The translations under genes were made by a program, and so were the position numbers. From NCBI RefSeq assembly GCF_040939305.1, contig NZ_CP162511.1:682001-746000 (forward strand): a stretch of DNA of 64,000 bases, read 5' to 3'. The notes under the pieces are model-generated. The model worked only from the letters and a program-made list of their open reading frames with translations. It was not told where the DNA came from and searched no databases. Below are positions 43,725 to 50,874 of the stretch, one piece after another (the first letter of the stretch is position 1; every line of letters begins with the position of its first letter). Origin of the DNA: Herbiconiux sp. A18JL235. GTDB taxonomy: Bacteria > Actinomycetota > Actinomycetes > Actinomycetales > Microbacteriaceae.

Positions 43725-44465
43725 GTGGCGAAGGGCTTTCGTACCTGGGATGACTATTTCATCCCAGGTACTTCCGTCTTGAAGAACATCGAGGGTATCG
43801 CTGATGGCGACCTGCTGCGTCGTTACGAGGAGGCTCAGGCACATGTGCGGCTCGTCGAGCTGGCCGATGCGCGCCTGCCGGCGACGTTCGACTACGCCCA
43901 CATGAAGGCCATCCATCGGCACATCTTTCAGGATGTCTATGAGTGGGCGGGGGAAGAACGCGTGGGACCCGTGGGGTTCATGTCGAAGGACGGCCACTCG
44001 TACTACCCCGCCGGCCCCGGCTTGACCGAAGCGGCTCACGCCGAGTACCACAAGCTCGCGAGCAAAGACTTCCTCCGCGGCCTCGACGAAGACGAGTTCG
44101 TCGATGAGCTCGCGGAAGCGTGGGGAGAGTTGAACGTCATCCACAGCTTCCGTGAGGGCAACACCCGCGCGCAGTTCGTGTTCTTCTCACAGCTCGCTGA
44201 GAACGCCGGATTCCGGATCGACACTGACGCTTTCACCATCGGTTCGCCGCTCCGCGACGAGTTCGTGGCCGCACGGTTCCATAGTCAAGACACCGGTAGC
44301 AACGCCCGGCTGGCCGACGTGCTGTCGAAGGCCATCGAGCCGATCCACCGAGGGCCGGGTGCGCCGTTTGCGTTGCGCTTCGGGCGACGAAAGCGGTCGG
44401 CGAATCAGGAGTTCGGCGCGGGCGACGGGCACCAGAGACGGCGAACGGAGGCCGAGAGATCGTGA
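43725..44465 (+). CDS. Fic/DOC family AMP-transferase toxin
   Basis: A 246-residue Fic-domain protein that would transfer AMP from ATP to a target protein. The core motif is HSFREGNTRAQ (His140, Phe142, Glu144, Gly145, Asn146, Arg148), close to HPFREGNTR of VbhT-type toxins, with Ser in place of Pro and a Thr in place of the second Gly. The flap region (FMSKDGHSYYPAG) and N-terminal helices match class I Fic proteins controlled by VbhA. The C-terminal 40 residues are basic and may be non-family sequence. The GTG start is inferred from the two-base gap to the antitoxin. Confidence 0.88.
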   Translation: MAKGFRTWDDYFIPGTSVLKNIEGIADGDLLRRYEEAQAHVRLVELADARLPATFDYAHMKAIHRHIFQDVYEWAGEERVGPVGFMSKDGHSYYPAGPGLTEAAHAEYHKLASKDFLRGLDEDEFVDELAEAWGELNVIHSFREGNTRAQFVFFSQLAENAGFRIDTDAFTIGSPLRDEFVAARFHSQDTGSNARLADVLSKAIEPIHRGPGAPFALRFGRRKRSANQEFGAGDGHQRRRTEAERS

Positions 44466-45463
44466 CGGATGCGGACCGGTATGCGCTGCACGAGCGACCG
44501 GCCTGGCGCGACAGGGCAGACTTCATCTTCGACGCGACCATTCCGGATGCCACTCGGCCCCGCACGATCGAGCAGCTCTGGGGTCGCCGGATCGGGGACC
44601 TGGTGGAACTGTGCTGCATCCCGTTCTACCTGTACGACGTCAATCTCGGCGACCACGTCCGCATCACCGAGGACTTCATGCTGGCGGGCGTGGCGGTGGA
44701 CCAAGGCCACTACACCTTCCGTGCGTTCCTCAGCCAGGCCGACCCTAGAGTTGCGCGCAGGCTCGAAGAAGACGTGGTGTCGCATGGTGGCGTGATGGAG
44801 TGGTACTCGGAACGCTTCCTGGCGATCGACGTGCCGGGGCAGGAACTCGCCCGCGCACTGTCAGGCGTTCTGGCGGCGTACCGGGAGGAGGGTCTGCTGG
44901 AGTACGAGACGGGAAGGTCAGCGGACCCGGCATCGGGAGCTGGGCACTCGCCACGCCCCTCAGAGGAGGAAGAGGAGTGCGAGGGTGCCGCCGAGGACGG
45001 CGGTCGCGATGAGGAGCAGGGCGACGCGGGTGAGCGGGGTCCAGGCGGGGGTCTTCTCGTGGCGGGCCGCTCGGCGACGGACGGCGAAGAGGGTGGCACC
45101 GGCGCCGACGGCGACGAGGCCGGCGATGGCGGTGCCGATGAGGAAGCCGCCGCGGAGGCACGCGAACGCGAGCAGCAGCGCGATCATCGCCGTCGACAGC
45201 GCCGTGCGCTGCCACGCGATCACCGTGCGCTCGGGCTCCTTCGAGGAGCCGCCGAGCTTCCTCGCGCTCAGCCGAAGGCCTCGACGATGGGGCGGAACTT
45301 CATCTTCGTCTCGAGGTACTCCCGCTCAGCATCCGAATCGGCGACGATGCCGCAGCCGGCGTACGCGGTGATGTCGCCGTTCTCGTCGACCTGCGCCGAG
45401 CGCAGCGCCACCGCCCACTCGCCGTCGCCGTCGGCGCCCACCCAGCCCACCGGGCCGGCGTAG
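44462..45463 (+). CDS. DUF4265 protein that has lost its stop codon
   Basis: The first 160 or so residues form a DUF4265 domain (ADFIFDATIPD, RRIGDLVELCCIPFYLYDVNLGDHVRI, LLEYETG). After about residue 160 the frame stays open for another 170 codons but encodes Glu/Gly/Ala-rich and then Ser-rich sequence antisense to the DUF202 and menF genes. The natural end was therefore probably near 44930, and the stop was lost where island and resident DNA meet. Its GTG overlaps the Fic stop (GTGA), so it belongs to the Fic operon. DUF4265 has no known function. Confidence 0.65.
   Translation: MTDADRYALHERPAWRDRADFIFDATIPDATRPRTIEQLWGRRIGDLVELCCIPFYLYDVNLGDHVRITEDFMLAGVAVDQGHYTFRAFLSQADPRVARRLEEDVVSHGGVMEWYSERFLAIDVPGQELARALSGVLAAYREEGLLEYETGRSADPASGAGHSPRPSEEEEECEGAAEDGGRDEEQGDAGERGPGGGLLVAGRSATDGEEGGTGADGDEAGDGGADEEAAAEAREREQQRDHRRRQRRALPRDHRALGLLRGAAELPRAQPKASTMGRNFIFVSRYSRSASESATMPQPAYAVMSPFSSTCAERSATAHSPSPSAPTQPTGPA
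44960..45223 (-). CDS. DUF202 small membrane protein
   Basis: An 87-residue protein with three helices starting WQRTALSTAMIALLLAFACL, typical of DUF202. The conserved Pro-Glu-Arg-Thr that normally precedes this segment is present but lies upstream of the only available GTG (45223); no ATG, GTG or TTG start exists before it until inside menF. A rarer start such as CTG at 45271, which overlaps the menF stop, would restore the full domain. It follows menF in the same direction. Confidence 0.7.
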   Translation of the reverse strand: MIAWQRTALSTAMIALLLAFACLRGGFLIGTAIAGLVAVGAGATLFAVRRRAARHEKTPAWTPLTRVALLLIATAVLGGTLALLFLL

Positions 45464-46518
45464 CGGCCGCGGTCGAAGGGCTCGAGCTCGTCGATGAGGG
45501 CGAGGGCGTCGGGGGTCGGCGTGCCGGCGACGGCGGCCGTGGGATGCAGCGCGGCGATGAGGTCGAGCGAGGTCGACCCGTCGGAGAGCGTTCCCACCAC
45601 ATCGCTCGCGAGGTGCCACAGGTTCGGCAGCTTGAGCGTGAACGGCAGCTCGCTGGTGACCAGGTTGCGGCTGTGCGGCCTGAGCGCGGCGACCACGCTG
45701 GTCACCGCGAAGCCGTGCTCGTCGAGGTCTTTCGCGCTCGTGGCCAAGGCGACGGCCCTATCGTGGTCGGCCTCCGCATCCGCCCCCCGCGAGGTGGTGC
45801 CCGCGAGCACCCGCGCCTTCACGGTGCCGTGCGAGACGCTCACCAGGGTCTCGGGGCTCGAGCCGACGAAGCCGTCGACGGCGTAGGTCCAGCAGTCGGG
45901 GTAGCCGAGCGCGAGATCGGTGAGGGGCCGCCGCAGGTCGCCACCCGCGGGCAGGTGACCGGTGAGATCGCGCGCCAGCACCACCTTGCTGAGCTGGTGG
46001 TCGGCGATGCGGGCGACCGCCGCATCCACAGCCTTTCGGAACGCTTCGGGGGTCATCGCCCCGGGCAGCAGCGAGATGCGGTACTCCTGGCCGAGCGGGC
46101 GGGCGACGGGCATGGCGACGTCGCCGGCGGGCTCGTCGTCGACCGTGACCCTGGTCATCCAGTAGCTGCCGTCGCGCTTGCCGAGCAGCAGTCGGGGCAC
46201 GATGAGCACGCTCGTGGCCGAGGAGCGGTCGGCGAAGGCGAAGCTCCCGAACGCGACCAAGCCGGTGCCGGGCAGCTGCAGCGGATCGCTCACGGTCGCC
46301 CGCTGCACCACCTCCCGCCACGCCCCGCACGCGTCGACCATGCGGTCGGGCCCGCTGAACTCGAGGCGCAGCGCCTCGCCCACCCCGGCGATGCCCTGGC
46401 CCTTGCGCATCCACACCAGCGGATGCCGCGGGTCGAGCAGGGGGAGGAGGAGCTTCAGGTCGTCGACCTTCGTCGTCTCGACGCGAAGCCGGGCACCAGG
46501 ATGCGCTGTATCGCTCAC
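45268..46518 (-). CDS. menF: Isochorismate synthase
   Basis: A 416-residue chorismate-utilising enzyme that converts chorismate to isochorismate at the head of menaquinone synthesis. Conserved parts are SKVVLARDLTG, VDGFVGSSPETLVS, KARVLAGTTSRGAD, HLASDVVGTL, LHPTAAVAGTPTPDAL and GRYAGPVGWVGADGDGEWAVALRSAQ. The MenF/EntC rather than TrpE group is indicated by context: it is divergent from menG. The GTG start is six bases from TAAGCT on the minus strand (46525-46530), so the message is probably leaderless. Confidence 0.92.
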   Translation of the reverse strand: MSDTAHPGARLRVETTKVDDLKLLLPLLDPRHPLVWMRKGQGIAGVGEALRLEFSGPDRMVDACGAWREVVQRATVSDPLQLPGTGLVAFGSFAFADRSSATSVLIVPRLLLGKRDGSYWMTRVTVDDEPAGDVAMPVARPLGQEYRISLLPGAMTPEAFRKAVDAAVARIADHQLSKVVLARDLTGHLPAGGDLRRPLTDLALGYPDCWTYAVDGFVGSSPETLVSVSHGTVKARVLAGTTSRGADAEADHDRAVALATSAKDLDEHGFAVTSVVAALRPHSRNLVTSELPFTLKLPNLWHLASDVVGTLSDGSTSLDLIAALHPTAAVAGTPTPDALALIDELEPFDRGRYAGPVGWVGADGDGEWAVALRSAQVDENGDITAYAGCGIVADSDAEREYLETKMKFRPIVEAFG

Positions 46519-46606
46519 CGAATCAGCTTACGGCCGCCGGGGCGCGACCGGGCGGGGTGCAGGCCGTCCCGAGCGGCCGTGCAGCAAACGACCATAAACT
46601 GTGGGG
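46519..46606. promoter_or_regulatory. Divergent leaderless promoters of menF and menG
   Basis: On the minus strand TAAGCT (46525-46530) is six bases from the menF GTG. On the plus strand TAAACT (46595-46600) is six bases from the menG GTG at 46607. The gap contains inverted GGCCG/CGGCC words. Confidence 0.55.
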
Positions 46607-47341
46607 GTGACTAAGGCAGACCTCACCAAACGACCCGAGCAGGTCTCTGCCATGTTCGACCAGGTGGCAGCGCACTACGACCGCACCAACGACGTGCTCT
46701 CGGTGGGCAACGCGGTGCTCTGGCGCGTGGCGACCACCCGGGCCGTGAACCCCCGACCCGGCGAGAAGGTGCTCGACCTCGCGGCCGGCACGGGCACCTC
46801 GAGCGCCTCGCTCGCGAAGAGCGGCGCCCACGTGGTGGCTGCCGACTTTTCGCCCGGCATGATCGACGTCGGCCGCCGGCGTCAGGCCGCCGTGCCGAAC
46901 ATCGAGTTCGTCGTGGCCGACGGCATGAACCTGCCGTTCGATGACGAGAGCTTCGACGCCGTCACCATCTCCTTCGGCCTGCGCAACATCGTCGACCCGA
47001 AGGTCGCCCTCGCCGAGTTGTACCGGGTCACGAAGCCCGGCGGCCGCATCGTCATCTGCGAGTTCTCGAAGCCCGTCAAGCCGCTGCGCTCCGCCTACTA
47101 CTGGTACCTGCGCCGCATCATGCCCACGCTGGCGAAGGCCGTCTCGTCGAACGTGCCCGCCTACGACTACCTCTTCGAGTCGATCGCCGCCTGGCCCGAC
47201 CAGAAGCAGCTCGCCGGGTGGCTGCGCGACGCCGGGTTCACCCGCGTCGGCTACCGCGACCTGAGCGCCGGCATCGTCGCCCTGCACCGGGGCGTGAAGC
47301 CGACGGATGCTGCGGCACCGCTCGGCGCCGGGGAAAAGTAG
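46607..47341 (+). CDS. menG: Demethylmenaquinone methyltransferase
   Basis: A 244-residue SAM-dependent methyltransferase of the UbiE/MenG family that carries out the last step of menaquinone synthesis. It shows FDQVAAHYDRTNDVLSVG, motif I VLDLAAGTGTSS, DGMNLPFDDESFDAVTISFG and GGRIVICEFSKP. The GTG at 46607 is used because the -10 box is six bases away; the GTG at 46601 would lie directly on the box. The next gene, a polyprenyl diphosphate synthase, begins four bases after the stop. Confidence 0.94.
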   Translation: MTKADLTKRPEQVSAMFDQVAAHYDRTNDVLSVGNAVLWRVATTRAVNPRPGEKVLDLAAGTGTSSASLAKSGAHVVAADFSPGMIDVGRRRQAAVPNIEFVVADGMNLPFDDESFDAVTISFGLRNIVDPKVALAELYRVTKPGGRIVICEFSKPVKPLRSAYYWYLRRIMPTLAKAVSSNVPAYDYLFESIAAWPDQKQLAGWLRDAGFTRVGYRDLSAGIVALHRGVKPTDAAAPLGAGEK

Positions 47342-47345
47342 GCTG

Positions 47346-48428
47346 ATGTCCGTGCCCTCCCGCCTTCGCCGTGCCCCCGGCCGGTCGACTCCCCTCACTC
47401 TCGCCGACCGACTGTTCTCCACCGGCGACGACCGTCGCACCGCTCGTCTCATCGAAGACAGCATCGAGCAGCTCGAAGAACGGCTGACCACCGAGACCCG
47501 CTTCGCCGGCGGCATCGTCGACGCCGTCTCGAAGTACCTGCTCGAGGCTGGCGGCAAGCGTGTGCGCCCCACCCTCGCCTTCCTCACCGCCCAGCTCGGC
47601 GACGGCGTCACCCCCGAGGTCATCACCGCCGCCGCCTCGATCGAGCTCACCCACCTCGCCTCGCTCTACCACGACGACGTGATGGACGACGCCGACCAGC
47701 GCCGCGGTGTGCCGAGCGCCCAGTACAAGTGGGGCAACTCGGTCGCCATCCTGGCCGGCGACCTGCTGTTCGCGCGGGCCAGCGCCCTGCTCGCCCAGCT
47801 CGGGGAGCGGGCCATCCGTCTGCAGGCCGACACCTTCGAGCGCCTCTGCCTCGGCCAGCTGCTCGAGACCATCGGCCCCGCCGAGGGCGACGATCCCGTC
47901 GACCACTACATCAAGGTGCTCGCCGACAAGACCGGCTCGCTCATCTCGGCCTCCGGGCAGCTCGGCGTCATCTTCTCGAACGGGTCGGCCGCCTACGAGC
48001 AGCCCGTGCGCGACTTCGGCGAGAAGGTCGGCATCGCCTTCCAGCTCGTCGACGACGTCATCGACATCGCCCCGAACGACGAAGACACCGGCAAGACGCC
48101 CGGCACCGACATCCGCGCGGGTGTCGCTACTCTGCCCGTGCTCTACCTGCGGCGCGCGGCTGCGGGCGGCGGCACGACCCCGGCCGAGGCCGCCGACGCC
48201 GCAGGCCTGCTCGAGCGGCTCACGCCCGACGCGCTCGAGGCCGCCGGGCCCAAGGGCTCCGACGAGACCATCCGCCTGCTCCGCGAGCACCCGGTGACCC
48301 AGCGCACCGTCGACGAGGCGCGCCGCTATGCCCGTGAGGCGGTCGAGGCGCTCGCGCCGCTGCCGGAGGGCACCGTGAAGAAGACCCTCATCCGCTTCGC
48401 CGACACCGTCGTCGAACGCACCAGCTGA
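47346..48428 (+). CDS. Polyprenyl diphosphate synthase
   Basis: A 360-residue trans-prenyltransferase. The first Asp-rich motif is HDDVMDDADQRRG and the second is DDVIDIAPNDEDTGK. GGKRVRPTL and the KTGSLI segment bind the diphosphate and allylic substrate. With menG next to it, it probably makes the side chain of menaquinone (for example heptaprenyl- to decaprenyl diphosphate); the chain length cannot be read with certainty. An extra loop near residue 265 is glycine-rich. The ATG overlaps no other gene; a GTG two codons later is possible. Confidence 0.92.
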   Translation: MSVPSRLRRAPGRSTPLTLADRLFSTGDDRRTARLIEDSIEQLEERLTTETRFAGGIVDAVSKYLLEAGGKRVRPTLAFLTAQLGDGVTPEVITAAASIELTHLASLYHDDVMDDADQRRGVPSAQYKWGNSVAILAGDLLFARASALLAQLGERAIRLQADTFERLCLGQLLETIGPAEGDDPVDHYIKVLADKTGSLISASGQLGVIFSNGSAAYEQPVRDFGEKVGIAFQLVDDVIDIAPNDEDTGKTPGTDIRAGVATLPVLYLRRAAAGGGTTPAEAADAAGLLERLTPDALEAAGPKGSDETIRLLREHPVTQRTVDEARRYAREAVEALAPLPEGTVKKTLIRFADTVVERTS

Positions 48429-48474
48429 CCCCTGGCGGCCGTCCGCCGCCGATCCCCGACCGAAGGAACACTCT

Positions 48475-49833
48475 GTGACCAAGCTCCGTTTGGCCATCGT
48501 GGGTGCCGGCCCCGCCGGAATCTACGCCGCTGACCTGCTCGTGAAGGCCGAGCGTCAGTTCGACGTCTCGATCGACCTGTTCGAGCAGCTGCCCGCCCCC
48601 TACGGACTCGTGCGCTACGGCGTCGCTCCCGACCACCCCCGCATCAAGGGCATCATCACCGCGCTCCGCGAGGTGCTCGACTCCGGCGTCATCAGGTTCT
48701 TCGGCAACGTGCGCTACGGCGTCGACATCACCCTCGACGACCTCAAGCAGCACTACAACGCCGTCATCTTCGCCACCGGCGCCATCCGCGACGCCTCCCT
48801 CGCCATCCCGGGCATCGACCTCGAGGGCTCCTACGGCGCCGCCGACTTCGTGAGCTGGTTCGACGGCCACCCCGACGTGCCGCGCACCTGGCCGCTCGAG
48901 GCCGAGTCGGTGGCGGTGATCGGCAACGGCAACGTAGCGCTCGACATCTCGCGCATCCTCGCCAAGCACGCCGACGACCTGCTCGTCACCGAGATCCCCG
49001 AGAACGTCTACGAGGGGCTGAAGGCCTCTCCGGTCACCGACGTTCACGTCTTCGGCCGTCGCGGCCCCGCGCAGGTGAAGTTCACCCCGCTCGAGCTGCG
49101 CGAGCTCGGTGAGATGAACGACGTCGACATGATCGTTCACGACGAGGACTTCGAGCTCGACGAGGCCTCGAAGGCGGCGATCGAGTCGAACAAGCAGGTC
49201 TTCGTCATCAACAAGGTGCTGAACCAATGGCGCGAGCGACCCGTGGGCCAGGCCTCGCGCCGCCTGCACCTGCACTTCTACGCCAAGCCGCTCGAGGTCG
49301 TGAGCGACGAGAACGGGCGGGTCGCCGCGATCCGCTACGAGCGCACCGAGCCCGACGGTGCGGGCGGTGTGCGCGGCACCGGCGAGGTGCGCGAGCTCCC
49401 CATCCAGGCCATCTACCGCGCGGTGGGCTACTTCGGCTCGCCGCTCGACGGCATCCCGTTCGACGAGCGGCACGGCGTCATCCCGAACCACGAGGGCCAG
49501 GTGCTGGGCGACGACAACGAGATCGTTCCCGGCGTCTACGCCACCGGCTGGATCAAGCGCGGACCGGTCGGCCTCATCGGCCACACCAAGTCCGACGCCA
49601 TGGAGACCGTCGGGCACCTCGTGCGCGAGCAGGCCAACTGGTGGACCCCGGCCGAACCCGCCGAGGAGGCTGTGCCCGCCCTGCTCGAGTCGCGCGGCAT
49701 CGAGTACACCGACCTCGAGGGCTGGCACAAGCTCGACCAGCACGAGCTGTCGCTCGGCGAGACGGATGCGCACCCCCGCGTGCGCGTGAAGGTCGTGCCC
49801 CGCGACGAGATGGTGACCATCTCGCGGGCCTGA
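48475..49833 (+). CDS. FAD-dependent ferredoxin--NADP+ reductase, FprA-like
   Basis: A 452-residue flavoprotein of the adrenodoxin reductase type. The FAD site is AIVGAGPAGIYAADLL, followed by PAPYGLVRYGVAPDHPRIKGI; the NADPH site is VAVIGNGNVALDISRIL and VFGRRGPAQVKFTP; the second FAD segment is YATGWIKRGPVGLIGHTKSDA. This matches FprA of Mycobacterium, which moves electrons between NADPH and ferredoxin. The GTG start has an AAGGAA site. It stands 46 bases after the prenyl synthase gene. Confidence 0.94.
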   Translation: MTKLRLAIVGAGPAGIYAADLLVKAERQFDVSIDLFEQLPAPYGLVRYGVAPDHPRIKGIITALREVLDSGVIRFFGNVRYGVDITLDDLKQHYNAVIFATGAIRDASLAIPGIDLEGSYGAADFVSWFDGHPDVPRTWPLEAESVAVIGNGNVALDISRILAKHADDLLVTEIPENVYEGLKASPVTDVHVFGRRGPAQVKFTPLELRELGEMNDVDMIVHDEDFELDEASKAAIESNKQVFVINKVLNQWRERPVGQASRRLHLHFYAKPLEVVSDENGRVAAIRYERTEPDGAGGVRGTGEVRELPIQAIYRAVGYFGSPLDGIPFDERHGVIPNHEGQVLGDDNEIVPGVYATGWIKRGPVGLIGHTKSDAMETVGHLVREQANWWTPAEPAEEAVPALLESRGIEYTDLEGWHKLDQHELSLGETDAHPRVRVKVVPRDEMVTISRA

Positions 49834-49853
49834 CCCACCCCGGCGCGCGCGGG

Positions 49854-49947
49854 CGCGCATCCGTCGACCCGGTCGGGTGGGCTCGGATCGGCGTGGGCCG
49901 GTGCTCCCCGGCTCGGGCTGACGCGGGTCAGGACCGACGGATGCGCG
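49854..49947. terminator. Long-range inverted repeat between convergent fpr and eamA genes
   Basis: CGCGCATCCGTCG (49854-49866) and CGACGGATGCGCG (49935-49947) are perfect 13-base inverted copies 68 bases apart. The right arm lies within the last codons of the convergent transporter gene. It may stop transcripts from both sides. Confidence 0.5.
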
Positions 49948-50863
49948 ACCGCACCGCCAGAGCGGCGCACGCCACGACGGCCAGCGCGCCGACGGCCGTG
50001 GTGACGGTGAGCGGCTCGCCGAGCAGCAGCGCCGCCCACACCAGGGTGAGCACCGGCTGCACCAGCTGGATCTGCCCGATCGACGCGATCGGCCCGATGG
50101 CGAGCCCGCGGTACCAGGCGAAGAACCCCAGGAACATGCTCACCCCGGCGAGGTAGGCGAACGCGAGCCAACCCTCCGGTGGGGCGGCGGGCGGATGCTG
50201 CAGCACCGACACGCCCGTGAGCGCGAGCATCACCGGCGAAGCGGCAAGGAGCGCCCAGCAGATCACCTGCCACGAGCCGATCTCTCGCGCGAGCAGGGCG
50301 CCCTCGGCATAGCCCGTGCCCGCGGCGACGACGGCGCCGAGCAGTAGCAGGTCGGAGACGTGCAGTCCGCCGAAGCCGCCCGACTCCACGACCGTGAAGG
50401 CGATCACCGCGCCCGCGCCCGCGATCGACGCCACCCAGAACAGGCGGCTCGGGCGTTCGCGCCCCCGCAGCACCGCCACGACGGCGGTGGCGGCGGGCAG
50501 CAGCCCGATGACGACGGCGCCGTGGCTGGCGGGCGCGGTCTGCAGGGCGAACGAGGTGAGGAACGGGAAACCCACCACCACCCCGGCGGCGACCATCAGG
50601 ATGCGCGGCCACAGCCGGCGCGCGGGGAGCGGTGAGCGGGTGACGGCGAGCACGACGGCCCCGAGCGCGGCCGCCACCACCGCGCGGCCGGCCCCGACGG
50701 CGAGCGGATCGATCGTCTGGACGGCGATCTTCGTGAACGGCAGCGTGAACGAGAAGGCGAGCACGCCGGCGAAGCCCCAGATCACTCCGGCGGCTCGCAC
50801 ACGTGCCGGGGCGGGCGGTAGCGGTCGGGATCGCGCGGTAGTAGCGCTATCATCAGGCTTCAT
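49928..50863 (-). CDS. EamA/DMT family transporter
   Basis: A 311-residue membrane protein with ten helices in two EamA repeats. The first repeat begins GVIWGFAGVLAFSFTLPFTKIAV; the second contains LLLGAVVAAGTGYAEGALLA and SIGQIQLVQPVLTLVWAALLLGE. Members export amino acids or other metabolites. Its ATG overlaps the ATG of the divergent MocR gene by two bases, so control by that regulator is likely; amino-acid or vitamin B6-related substrates are possible (inference). Confidence 0.87.
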   Translation of the reverse strand: MKPDDSATTARSRPLPPAPARVRAAGVIWGFAGVLAFSFTLPFTKIAVQTIDPLAVGAGRAVVAAALGAVVLAVTRSPLPARRLWPRILMVAAGVVVGFPFLTSFALQTAPASHGAVVIGLLPAATAVVAVLRGRERPSRLFWVASIAGAGAVIAFTVVESGGFGGLHVSDLLLLGAVVAAGTGYAEGALLAREIGSWQVICWALLAASPVMLALTGVSVLQHPPAAPPEGWLAFAYLAGVSMFLGFFAWYRGLAIGPIASIGQIQLVQPVLTLVWAALLLGEPLTVTTAVGALAVVACAALAVRSRIRRS

Positions 50864-50874
50864 GAGTCAGAGTA
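50848..50874. promoter_or_regulatory. Interlocked divergent start region of eamA and mocR genes
   Basis: CATG at 50861-50864 contains both start codons, one on each strand. TATCAT (50848-50853) is eight bases from the plus-strand ATG, and TACTCT on the minus strand (50869-50874) is five bases from the other. Each promoter lies inside the other gene. Confidence 0.45.

Noticed and set aside
42630..45000. Transposon or prophage origin of the island
   Set aside because: No transposase, integrase, terminal inverted repeats or phage genes are visible; only composition and the broken DUF4265 gene suggest insertion.
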